From contig VXNJ01000001.1 of the NCBI GenBank assembly GCA_009840625.1, positions 558,001 through 622,000 on the forward strand: a stretch of DNA of 64,000 nucleotides. The letters are read 5' to 3'. The position numbers and the translations under genes were made by a program. The notes below the pieces were generated by a model that saw only the letters and a list, made by a program, of their open reading frames with translations, was not told where the DNA came from and made no database searches. Positions 34,234-42,315 of the stretch are shown here, piece by piece. How positions within the stretch are numbered: the stretch's first letter is position 1; the number at the start of each line of letters is the position of its first letter. This stretch comes from Chloroflexota bacterium. GTDB lineage: Bacteria > Chloroflexota > UBA11872 > VXNJ01.

Positions 34234-34942
34234 ACGCGGGCGGCTTGATCCGCCACAGGTCCGGGCGATGTTTGACGCCATCGCCCCGACCTACGATCGC
34301 CTCAATCGCATGATCAGCCTCGGGCTTGATGCCGGCTGGCGGCGGCGGTTGATCGATCTTTCCCTGATCGACGACCCTGCGGTCCTGCTCGACATCGGGA
34401 CCGGTACCGGCGACCTTGTGGCCCTGGCCAAGCGGCGGGGAGCAGAGCACCTGCTTGCCCTGGGAATCGACTTCTCGCACGCGATGCTGCTGGCCGGCCG
34501 CGACCGGGTGGGGCGCGCCGGCGGACGGCTGGCTCGCGCTGACGCTCTGCGCTTGCCGGTCGGCGACGCCGCGGTCGATGCGATTGTCTGCGCGTTCGTG
34601 GTTCGCAACCTGGCCGACCGTCAGACCGCCTTTACCGAATGGCGCCGCGTCCTGGCCGGCGGTGGACGGTTGGTGATCCTGGAAATGACGCCGATGGGCA
34701 ATGGTCCGCTGGCCCGATTATTCCGCCTCTATTTCGCGCGGATTACCCCGCTGCTCGGTCGCCTGGTCTCCGGCCATCGATTCGCCTACAGCTATCTGCC
34801 GGCCTCGGTGGAGCGATTCCCGGGCCCCGCGGATCTGGCCGCTGAACTTGCCGAAGCCGGCTTCGAGCAGGTCGCGTGGGAGCGCCGCGGGTTGGGGAGT
34901 GTTGCAATTCACACCGCGGCCGCACCGGGGGGCCGGGCATGA
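34217..34942 (+). CDS. menG: Demethylmenaquinone methyltransferase (UbiE/MenG family)
   Basis: A 241-residue SAM methyltransferase. The N-terminal signature reads FDAIAPTYDRLNRMISLGLD, the SAM-binding loop LDIGTGTGDLVALA, and the C-terminal signature YSYLPASVERFPG. It catalyses the last step of menaquinone synthesis. It starts at TTG 34217, overlapping the prenyltransferase gene by 17 bases, and overlaps the next gene by 4. No ubiquinone genes are seen here; menaquinone also fits the b6-type complex at 22268-24914. Confidence 0.92.
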   Translation: MTESAERGRLDPPQVRAMFDAIAPTYDRLNRMISLGLDAGWRRRLIDLSLIDDPAVLLDIGTGTGDLVALAKRRGAEHLLALGIDFSHAMLLAGRDRVGRAGGRLARADALRLPVGDAAVDAIVCAFVVRNLADRQTAFTEWRRVLAGGGRLVILEMTPMGNGPLARLFRLYFARITPLLGRLVSGHRFAYSYLPASVERFPGPADLAAELAEAGFEQVAWERRGLGSVAIHTAAAPGGRA

Positions 34943-35997
34943 AGCTCGAACTGCGCGCGGTTGACAATCCGCGGGAGTGGGCCGAGCTCTTCGGCACCGC
35001 GACCGGGCACAGTTTTCTGCAGCGCTGGGAGTGGGGCGAAATCAAGCGCCGCAACGGTTGGCAGCCATTGCGCATCGGGGCCTTCAACGGGCAGTCCCTG
35101 GTGGCCGGAGTTCAGATCCTGATCCAACGCCATCGCCCGCTTTCCTTCCTGCCGGCGGTCGGGATTGGGTATGTTCCGCGCGGGCCGGTGGGACGGGTCG
35201 AAAGCGGCGTGGCCGAGGCCCTGGTCGCCGCGGCCGTTGATGGCGCCCGTCGTGGCGGCGCCAGCCTGCTCAGAGTGGAGCCGCCGGCAGCGAATGCGGG
35301 CTGGGTCTGCCCGGCGTTGCTGCAAGCGGGATTCGGGGTTTCCGATCAGCACGTGCAAATCCGGCACTCGGCCTACATTGATCTGGGCAAATCGGAGTCC
35401 GAAATCCTTGCCGGATTCAAGTCCAAGACGCGCTACAACACCCGCTTGGCCGGACGGCGCGGAGTCGTGGTGCGGAGAGGCGGGGAGAAAGACCTGTCCA
35501 GCTTTTTCGAGCTGACGGTTGAAACCGGTCGCCGCGACGGTTTCGCGATCCACGACCGGGAATACTACGAAGCCGTTTACAACGCTTTCGGGCCCGACGA
35601 TTCGGCGCTTTTTGTGGCTGATTACGAGGGGCGTGATCTGGCCGCACTTTTGGCTATCAAGACCGGCGGGGAGGCGGTGTACGTCTACGGGGCTTCGACA
35701 TCGCACGAGCGACGCCGGATGCCCAGTTACGCGGTCCAGTGGGAAGCGATGCGTTGGGCCCGCGCCCACGGCTGCCGCCGATACGACCTGTGGGGAATGG
35801 CCGATCCCGAAAACGCCCGCGACCCGATGGTCGGAGTCAGCCGGTTCAAGAACGGTTACAACCCGATGCCGATCGAGCACCCGGGGACATTCGATCTGGA
35901 TCTCTCGCGGCCTTTATCGGGGCTCATCAAGGCCTTTCTGCCGATGTACCAGCAGGTGATCGCCAACCGGTCGCAACCGGAGCCGGCGTCGAATTGA
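34939..35997 (+). CDS. FemAB-family aminoacyl ligase (peptidoglycan bridge)
   Basis: A 352-residue protein with two GNAT-like halves. Signature segments are SFLQRWEWGEIKRRNGW near the start and YVYGASTSHERRRMPSYAVQ, YDLWGMADPEN and VGVSRFKNGYN towards the end. FemX/FemAB enzymes use aminoacyl-tRNA to add amino acids to the stem peptide of lipid II. ATG 34939 overlaps the menG stop. Placement directly before murE supports a cell-wall role. The transferred amino acid is unknown. Confidence 0.9.
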   Translation: MKLELRAVDNPREWAELFGTATGHSFLQRWEWGEIKRRNGWQPLRIGAFNGQSLVAGVQILIQRHRPLSFLPAVGIGYVPRGPVGRVESGVAEALVAAAVDGARRGGASLLRVEPPAANAGWVCPALLQAGFGVSDQHVQIRHSAYIDLGKSESEILAGFKSKTRYNTRLAGRRGVVVRRGGEKDLSSFFELTVETGRRDGFAIHDREYYEAVYNAFGPDDSALFVADYEGRDLAALLAIKTGGEAVYVYGASTSHERRRMPSYAVQWEAMRWARAHGCRRYDLWGMADPENARDPMVGVSRFKNGYNPMPIEHPGTFDLDLSRPLSGLIKAFLPMYQQVIANRSQPEPASN

Positions 35998-37478
35998 GGC
36001 TGGACCGACTGGCGGCTGCGATCGGCTGCCGCGTCGAACCCGGGGCGGGCGAACTGCGGATCGCCGCCATCGCCTTCGATTCGCGCCAAGCGGTGCCCGG
36101 ATCGCTTTTCGTGGCGATCGCGGGAACCAGGGTCGACGGACACGATTACATCCGGCAGGCGGTCGCCGCCGGAGCGGTGGCGGTGGTCGCGCAGCGCCCT
36201 TCGGCCTGCCCTCCGGGCGTGGTCGGACTGGTCGTAAAGGACTCCCGCGCGGCGCTGGCTCAATTGGCCCGCTGCTTCCACGGGCGCCCGGACACCCAGC
36301 TGGGCCTTATCGGCGTGACCGGCACCGACGGCAAGACCAGCACCTGCTCGCTGCTTGCGCACCTACTGACCAACGCCGGTGCCGATTGCGGCCTGGTCAC
36401 GACCGCCCAGCTCGGCGTAGGCGGAGTGCTCTCACCAAGGTCCGAGCACGAGACCACGCCGTCAGCCCTGCGCGTCAACGAGTTGCTGGCGGAAATGGTT
36501 GCGGCGGGCGATCGCTGGGCGGTGATCGAGGCAACCTCGCACGCGTTGGACCAGAAACGGGTCGACGGACTCGCTTTCGATCTTGCGGTGTATACCCGGA
36601 TCACCCACGAACACCTCGAATATCACCGCACGATTGACGCCTACGTTGCCGCCAAGGGGCGCCTCGCGCAACTGGTAGACGCGGCCGCGGAAGCGGACGA
36701 CCCTGGCACCCTGGTCCTAAACGCCGCCGATCCGCATACTCCGACCATTACCGCGGGCCGACGCTGTCGCCGGATCAGCTACGGGCAAGGCGTCGGTGAT
36801 GTCCAGAGTCGCCGGGAGCGATCGGGTGTACGCGGACTCGAATTCGAGGTGGTAACGCCTTGGGGCCGGGGGAAAGTCCAGACTCCGTTGCGCGGCCGCT
36901 TCAACATCGAAAACGTCCTTGCCGCCATCGCCGCCGGCGGTGCCGCCGGGTTCGATCTGGAGGCGCTGATTGACGGGTGCCGATCGTTTGGCGGCGTCGC
37001 CGGGCGCATGCAGTACGTCGATCGCGGACAAGATTTTGTGGTAGTCGTCGATTACGCCCACACACCGGCCAGCCTGGGCGCGGTACTGTCCGAATTGCGC
37101 AAGCAGACCGACGGTCGGTTGATCGCCGTTTTCGGCAGCGCCGGCGAGCGCGACATAGAAAAGCGTTCGCTGATGGGGCGCGTGGCGGCCGAACTGGCCG
37201 ACTTCGCGGTAATTACCGACGAGGACCCACGCGGCGAGAGCCGCGACCGGATCGCCTCCCAAATCGTGTTCGGGCTGCGGCAGAAGGATCCCACCGCCAG
37301 CTTCGTGGTCATCCACGACCGCCCGCAGGCGGTCCGGTACGCCCTCTCCCAGGCGCGCCCCGGCGACGTAGTCGCACTGCTCGGCAAGGGGCATGAAAAG
37401 AGCATTATTGGACCGGACGGTGAAGTCGCCTACGACGAAGTCGAAGTGGCGCGCGAGGCGCTGGCGGGGCTTGCCTAG
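35994..37478 (+). CDS. murE: UDP-MurNAc-tripeptide synthetase
   Basis: A 494-residue Mur ligase from TTG 35994, which overlaps the upstream stop codon; longer frames would lie inside the FemAB gene. Motifs: ATP loop GVTGTDGKTSTCSLL, EATSHALDQKRVDGL, THEHLEYH, DYAHTPASL and the C-terminal GKGHEKS. At the site that recognises the third amino acid, DAP-adding enzymes have DNPR; here it reads D-E-D-P-R-G-E. Thermotoga MurE, which adds lysine, has DDPR. The third residue of this cell wall may therefore be lysine or ornithine, although lysA shows that diaminopimelate is made. Confidence 0.93.
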   Translation: MRLDRLAAAIGCRVEPGAGELRIAAIAFDSRQAVPGSLFVAIAGTRVDGHDYIRQAVAAGAVAVVAQRPSACPPGVVGLVVKDSRAALAQLARCFHGRPDTQLGLIGVTGTDGKTSTCSLLAHLLTNAGADCGLVTTAQLGVGGVLSPRSEHETTPSALRVNELLAEMVAAGDRWAVIEATSHALDQKRVDGLAFDLAVYTRITHEHLEYHRTIDAYVAAKGRLAQLVDAAAEADDPGTLVLNAADPHTPTITAGRRCRRISYGQGVGDVQSRRERSGVRGLEFEVVTPWGRGKVQTPLRGRFNIENVLAAIAAGGAAGFDLEALIDGCRSFGGVAGRMQYVDRGQDFVVVVDYAHTPASLGAVLSELRKQTDGRLIAVFGSAGERDIEKRSLMGRVAAELADFAVITDEDPRGESRDRIASQIVFGLRQKDPTASFVVIHDRPQAVRYALSQARPGDVVALLGKGHEKSIIGPDGEVAYDEVEVAREALAGLA

Positions 37479-37532
37479 CCGGTTATCCGGCCGGGGGCGC
37501 GGCGGGTCAACGGCCGCCGGGCGGGAACGTTG

Positions 37533-37931
37533 CTAGTTCCCGGCCACGCTCGATGTGCAGGTCCCCTCGTCGACGGCCCCGCCGGTGGTCTTAAAAGACT
37601 GACCGCAGGAGCAGTCTGCCTTCGACAGCGGGTTGCTGACCGAAAATCCCTGACCCATCAAGCCGTCGGCGAAATCGATCACCGCACCGTCAAACAGCGG
37701 CAGCGTCATGGAATCGACGTAGAGAGTTATGCCCAGCGACTCGGTGACCAGATCGGTGTCGGTGGGGCGACGGGCAATACCCAGCTGGTATTCCCAGCCG
37801 CCGCAGCCGCCCGGGGCAACCGCCACCTTCATCGCCGCGGCGTCATAACCCTGTGCGTCGACGATGCTGTTGAACGCCGAGGCTGCGGATTCGGTCAGCG
37901 AAATGTTGGGAGTGGTCAGTTCGGAAGCCAT
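37533..37931 (-). CDS. A-type iron-sulfur carrier (IscA/ErpA/HesB family)
   Basis: A 132-residue protein with the three conserved cysteines: C43 (GGCGGWEYQLG), C107 and C109 (CSCGQSF). Carriers of this family deliver Fe-S clusters to apoproteins. Compared with typical members of about 110 residues it has a C-terminal tail of some 20 residues with an extra Cys (C125). Convergent with murE and not in an operon. Confidence 0.9.
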   Translation of the reverse strand: MASELTTPNISLTESAASAFNSIVDAQGYDAAAMKVAVAPGGCGGWEYQLGIARRPTDTDLVTESLGITLYVDSMTLPLFDGAVIDFADGLMGQGFSVSNPLSKADCSCGQSFKTTGGAVDEGTCTSSVAGN

Positions 37932-38044
37932 ATCAGATAGTGCTTGGCTCTGTCGGCCCGGATGATTCAGGTTAACCGCGGTTGCCCGATATTAGTTGAG
38001 AAACATCGACTCGGTACTGACGATTACTTACATGCAATACATAC

Positions 38045-38275
38045 ATGCCCGACAAAACAATCAGCTTGCCCGACGACGTCATTCCAATCATTGACCGGCT
38101 CGACGTCCCCTTCTCCCGATGGGTGACCCGGCAACTTCGACGTCACGCGGCTCGATCGACGATGTCGTGCGCCGAGATGCTGTTGGTCGATGCCGCATTG
38201 GCAGACGGCAATCAGCCGACCGAAGAGGATGCGGCGGCAGTGGCCGAGCGAATGGATAGATCGGCTCCGTGGTAG
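38045..38275 (+). CDS. Putative MazE-like antitoxin
   Basis: A 76-residue protein with an N-terminal segment KTISLPDDVIPIIDRL resembling ribbon-helix-helix antitoxins. Its acidic C-terminal part (PTEEDAAAVAERMDR) could bind the toxin. The assignment rests mainly on the MazF-like gene that overlaps its 3' end by 7 bases. No ribosome site precedes ATG 38045. Two ACATGC repeats (38030-38035 and 38043-38048) at the start may be an operator. Confidence 0.6.
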   Translation: MPDKTISLPDDVIPIIDRLDVPFSRWVTRQLRRHAARSTMSCAEMLLVDAALADGNQPTEEDAAAVAERMDRSAPW

Positions 38276-38594
38276 CGCGCGGCGCAGTTTGCTGGATTGA
38301 ACTCGACGAGCGCCGACCGTCGTAGTCGAATCCTCCGACGAAATCCTCGGCGTGGACTTCTGGCAAACGCACGTGGTGCCGCCAATCTCCAACACCGACC
38401 GGGCCGGCCTAGCCGGAAATGTGTTGCTTGACGCGGCCGTAACGGGATTGCCGGTGGACTCGGTTGCGGTGCCGTTGCGACTGAAATTGGTCGATCGGTC
38501 CTGGCTGGGTGATTGCGCCGGGCGACTGCCCCGGGCGCTCACCGACGCGATCGACGACGGCATCCGCGCCGTGTTGGGACTGGACCGCGCCTAG
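38269..38594 (+). pseudogene. MazF-like toxin gene with a one-base frameshift
   Basis: The frame from GTG 38269 reads VVARGAVCWIELDERRP, a typical MazF start, and then stops at TAG 38323. From 38316 another frame continues with TVVVESSDEILGVDF, VVPPISNTDRAGLAGN, GLPVDSVAVPLRLKLVD and a LGL C-terminus, which is the rest of a MazF/PemK fold. Adding one base near 38317-38318 would restore RRPVVVES, the normal family junction. So a single-base deletion, real or a sequencing error, disrupts the gene. There is no slippery heptamer to suggest programmed shifting. Without the toxin the antitoxin gene would be a relic. Confidence 0.8.
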
Positions 38595-38718
38595 AGTTCC
38601 GACCACGCCCGGCGGAGGCAACGCGTACTTCGGTGGGCATCATGATCGCCCTGGCTGGCAAGTTCGATAATTGGCCTAACAGGGTGGGGTCGAGATTAGG
38701 AAATAGGTACTTTGGGCC

Positions 38719-41202
38719 GTGATAGCTGAAGCGCAATCCCGGCCACGGACGGTTCAAATCCCGGTTCAGGGAATGACCTGCGCCGCTTGCCGTGCAAACG
38801 TCGAAAGAGCCGTCGCCGGTGACGGAGTACTCGAGCATTACGTCTCGTTGCTCACCCGCGCGGTCGTTGCCCGCTACGATCCGGCTGCCACCGATGCGAT
38901 CGCAATCAGCGATCGGATTCGCGCCATCGGATACGAGGTCGAATTCGCTGAATCCCAGATAGCCCTCGGCCCCGCAGACGGAGATTTGCGGCCTGCCGCG
39001 CTGGCGGCGCTGGGAGGACTCGACGGTCTGTTGCGAGCCGAAGTACGGGGCGATCAGATTTGGTGCCAGTACTTTGCCGACTATGTCGGCCGCGGGCAGA
39101 TTAACGCCGCCCTGGAAGCGGTCGGCATCACGCCGCTGGCAGTCAGGACGGAAACCGCCGGCAAGGTGCATTTCCCGGATTCGGGCCCCATCGCAGCCCG
39201 CGCATGGTGGGACCGGCTAATGGATCACTTGGAAGATCTCACGGATGCGCTGCCGGACTGGTCCGGACCGGTCGCCGGGATCCTGGCCGGACTGGTCGTC
39301 CTGTGGGGCCAGGCAGCCTGGATCCCATCCCCGGCTTTCATGAGCAACCTGCCGGTCCTGTGGCTGGTGGCGGCGGCGGTGTTCACATTGCTGGGATCCG
39401 ACTACCACCGCGCCGCCTGGCGGGCGGTGCGCACCCGCAACCTCGATATGAATTCCCTGGTGTCGATGAGCACGGGAATGGCGCTGCTGTGGAGCGCGAT
39501 TGAGATCGGACGCGCCGCCTGGAGCGGGTCCACCCCGGGCGAGGTGTTCCTCGCTGAGGCGGCCTTGGTCATTGCTATCGTCGCCCTCGGACACCACTTG
39601 CAGGATAGGGCCCTGGCGGCCACCACCCGACCGTACGAATCCCTGCTGGAATTGGTCGGCTCCGGCGACGCCCGGGTAGAGCGCGAAGGCGAGATCGCCA
39701 CCGTCAGGATCCGCGACCTGCGGCCCGGCGATATCCAGGTGATTCGGCCCGGCGATCAGATCGCCCTCGACGGAGTGGTCTTGTCCGGAAGATCAACCGT
39801 CGATGAATCCCTCTTGACCGGGGAATCCCGACCGGTCGCCAAGGGCCCTGGCGATCGGGTCATCGGATCGGCGCTCAACCACGACGGATCGCTGCGGGTC
39901 CAGGTCGAGCAGGCATGCGATCGGACCGTGCTGGCCCAGATAGTCCGCGAGGTAGAGCTCGCCCACAGCCGCCGTAGTCACGGCGAGGCCGCATTGGACC
40001 GGTTCATTGCCCGGTACGTACCGGTGATCGCGCTGGTCGGGATCGTTTCGTCGGCGGCCTGGCTGCTGCTCGCCCCGGATGAGGGTGTGGCGGCGGCATT
40101 CCGGACTTTGTTTACGGTTCTGGTGGTCGCCTGCCCGTGCGCGATTGGGCTGGCGATACCGGCCGCCACGACGGTTGGGATCTCGCTGGGAATCCGCAAC
40201 GGAATCCTGCTGCGCGATCCGGCCGTCATCGGTGCCGCCGGCCGGGTCAAAGTCCTGATGCTGGACAAGACCGGGACCCTGACCCACGGTCGCCCGGAGG
40301 TGGTTGACATTGAAACCCTTCCGGGAACGGACGCCGGCGATGCAATCGCCCTGGCCGCCGCCGCCGAATCCCATTCAGAGCACCCGATCGGTCGGGCGAT
40401 TTGCGAGGTGGCGCGCCGACGCGGCCTAACGGTTCCGGCCGCGAGAGAGTTTTCAGCAGAATTCGGTGGCGGAGTTCGGGCCCTGGTCGACGGCGCCGAA
40501 TTGCTGGTTGGCTCGCCCGGTTTCCTGCGCAGGAATTCGGTTGGCCCTATCGAAGTCTCCGGCGACGTCGGTTATGCAATCGCACAGGTGGCGGTTAACG
40601 GTCGGGCAGTGGCCAGCTTTGCGCTAGAGGACGAAATCCGAGACGAGGCGGCCGATGAGATCACGCGGCTGAGACGCGCCGGCATTGAACCGATCCTGGT
40701 AACCGGCGACCGCGCGCCGGCGGCGGCCAGGGTAGCCGCGGCGGTGGGGATTGAACGCGTCCACTCCGATCAGAGCCCGAACCAGAAAGCCGAGCTCGTC
40801 GCCGAATTGAAGAGCGAGGGCCACTGTGTCGCAATGGTCGGGGATGGGGTAAACGATGCCCCCGCCCTGGGCCGCGCCGATGTCGGAATCGCGATCGGAA
40901 CAGGATCCGACCTGGCCGCGCACGCTGCTCAAATGAGCATCGTTGCCGGCGGGCTGGAGCGGATTGCGGCGGCATTCACGCTTATCGCCAAAGTCCGCAC
41001 GGCCGTGAATTCCAACCTTGCAATCGCGTTCGGCAGCACTTTTCTGCTGGTCGCGCTGGCCACCGGGATCTTCTACCCGGTGCTTGGCTTTCAGTTCAAT
41101 CCGGTCCTGGCTGCGGCGGCGATGGGGCTCAGCATCCTGCTGGTGCTGGGGAATTCGCTGCGCCTGCGCTACCCGCGAATCGTAAACGCCACTTCGCGCT
41201 GA
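38719..41202 (+). CDS. copA: Copper-translocating P1B-type ATPase
   Basis: An 827-residue heavy-metal pump. The N-terminal HMA domain carries GMTCAAC (C21, C24). A second HMA-like region (about residues 90-135) has no CxxC. Eight membrane helices include the ion-binding C472-P-C474 that marks Cu-type pumps. The phosphorylated Asp is D516 (DKTGTLT) and the hinge motif GDGVNDAP is near 708-715. Starts at GTG 38719. Exports copper, probably Cu(I). No CsoR or CueR regulator gene or clear operator is adjacent. The 3' end overlaps the convergent lipoprotein gene by 34 bases. Confidence 0.92.
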   Translation: MIAEAQSRPRTVQIPVQGMTCAACRANVERAVAGDGVLEHYVSLLTRAVVARYDPAATDAIAISDRIRAIGYEVEFAESQIALGPADGDLRPAALAALGGLDGLLRAEVRGDQIWCQYFADYVGRGQINAALEAVGITPLAVRTETAGKVHFPDSGPIAARAWWDRLMDHLEDLTDALPDWSGPVAGILAGLVVLWGQAAWIPSPAFMSNLPVLWLVAAAVFTLLGSDYHRAAWRAVRTRNLDMNSLVSMSTGMALLWSAIEIGRAAWSGSTPGEVFLAEAALVIAIVALGHHLQDRALAATTRPYESLLELVGSGDARVEREGEIATVRIRDLRPGDIQVIRPGDQIALDGVVLSGRSTVDESLLTGESRPVAKGPGDRVIGSALNHDGSLRVQVEQACDRTVLAQIVREVELAHSRRSHGEAALDRFIARYVPVIALVGIVSSAAWLLLAPDEGVAAAFRTLFTVLVVACPCAIGLAIPAATTVGISLGIRNGILLRDPAVIGAAGRVKVLMLDKTGTLTHGRPEVVDIETLPGTDAGDAIALAAAAESHSEHPIGRAICEVARRRGLTVPAAREFSAEFGGGVRALVDGAELLVGSPGFLRRNSVGPIEVSGDVGYAIAQVAVNGRAVASFALEDEIRDEAADEITRLRRAGIEPILVTGDRAPAAARVAAAVGIERVHSDQSPNQKAELVAELKSEGHCVAMVGDGVNDAPALGRADVGIAIGTGSDLAAHAAQMSIVAGGLERIAAAFTLIAKVRTAVNSNLAIAFGSTFLLVALATGIFYPVLGFQFNPVLAAAAMGLSILLVLGNSLRLRYPRIVNATSR

Positions 41203-41843
41203 ACCTGGCCGTCAATTAGGACGTCCGCCGAGTAGGCGCCCGGGATGGCATCGCCGGGGTCCAGGTAAAAGGCGAAATAGCCTCGCGTGAATGCCGACTG
41301 CACCGGCTGCTCGTAGACGAACACCGGTTCATCGCCCCGTTTCCAGGCGATTCCAATGGTCGAGCCGGCGCCAATCCCGATGAACTCGGCCGAGACGTAG
41401 ACCCGTTCGCCGGCATCGAATTCGGTGGCTCGCTCGCGCGGCCGCTGCTGCGAGTCGATCGATCGGGCGACCGCCGCCGTGCCCACGCGGCCGCGCACTG
41501 CCACGGTCGGGGACTGAGTCGGAACTACCCGGGTCGGAGTCAGGGTCGGGGGAGGGGCGGTCGGCGCGGGTGGGACCGGTTGCGTTGGCGTCGGCTGAGG
41601 CGGCACCGTAACCACCGGCGTGGGAGTCGGCGCCTTATCCGGCGGCGGTTCGGGCGACTCGGTGGGGACGGTGGCCGGCGGCGCGGCAGTCGGGTTGGGC
41701 GCCACGGTCGGTTCGGGCGTCGTGGGCAGCAGGTCGCATCCGCTGAGCGACATCGCGGCGGCGCAGATCAAGGCGAGAACCAGCGTGCGCGACCGCGATC
41801 CGGTGACCACAGGTCGCCCGATCCACAACGTGGAATCTCTCAT
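41169..41843 (-). CDS. Lipoprotein with Pro/Thr-rich linker, function unknown
   Basis: A 224-residue protein from ATG 41843 (TTG 41858 is an alternative). A signal peptide ends in SLSGC, a lipobox. About 80 residues rich in Pro and Thr follow, a surface spacer. The last 110 residues form a compact all-beta-like domain with segments such as GERVYVSAEFIG, YFAFYLDPGDAIPGAY and REVAFTIRG, similar in look to Ig-like or intracellular-proteinase-inhibitor domains but not securely identified. Confidence 0.75.
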   Translation of the reverse strand: MRDSTLWIGRPVVTGSRSRTLVLALICAAAMSLSGCDLLPTTPEPTVAPNPTAAPPATVPTESPEPPPDKAPTPTPVVTVPPQPTPTQPVPPAPTAPPPTLTPTRVVPTQSPTVAVRGRVGTAAVARSIDSQQRPRERATEFDAGERVYVSAEFIGIGAGSTIGIAWKRGDEPVFVYEQPVQSAFTRGYFAFYLDPGDAIPGAYSADVLIDGQVQREVAFTIRG

Positions 41844-41959
41844 TCCGACCGACAACAACCTCGCCGCCCGCCGATATCCTGGCGGAAATCGATTCTAGAA
41901 GCCGGCGCGACTGCTTCGTGTTGGCTGCACGCCGGGCACGGCCGTGAAAGCGGTCAAGT

Positions 41960-42280
41960 TCAGATGTTCGACTTTTCGGGCATCCCCGGGGCGTCGATCT
42001 TGGCGAACTTGAGAACTTCGGTGTTGAGCGACATGCCGGCCGCCTTCTCACGCATGGCGTTCATGTGCGGTGCGACGGCGTGCTCGGCAAGTGCCTCGGC
42101 GGAGGTCCAGCGCTCCACCACCACCAGTTTTTCCGGATCCTCCGTGTTGCGGTGCAGCGTGTAGTGCAGGCAGCCCGCTTCCTCGTGCACGTTGATGAGG
42201 TTCTCACTGAAGATTTCGATGAACTGCTCTGTCTTGGACGGATCGGTGGTGATGTGGGCGATTACGGTCAGTTCGGACAC
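41960..42280 (-). CDS. Antibiotic biosynthesis monooxygenase (ABM) domain protein
   Basis: A 106-residue single-domain protein from GTG 42280, preceded by GGAG; an earlier TTG at 42292 is possible. The segments ELTVIAHI, CLHYTLHRNTEDPEKLVVVERW and EHAVAPHMNAM match YgiN-like ABM proteins, which form dimeric barrels. These often act on quinols or reactive aldehydes; the substrate here is unknown. It lies just upstream of the GH32 gene's end on the same strand, but with no clear functional link. Confidence 0.88.
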   Translation of the reverse strand: MSELTVIAHITTDPSKTEQFIEIFSENLINVHEEAGCLHYTLHRNTEDPEKLVVVERWTSAEALAEHAVAPHMNAMREKAAGMSLNTEVLKFAKIDAPGMPEKSNI

Positions 42281-42315
42281 TGGCTTCTCCAATGCGCGGG
42301 CGGGGGCGCACCATG

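Noticed and set aside
35739-35993. Extended N-terminus for MurE
   Set aside because: These 85 residues lie within the FemAB gene in another frame and do not resemble a MurE N-terminus; TTG 35994 gives the normal length.
38310-38330. Programmed frameshift in the MazF-like gene
   Set aside because: No slippery heptamer or downstream pseudoknot is evident, and MazF families are not known to use frameshifting; a simple deletion or sequence error is more likely.
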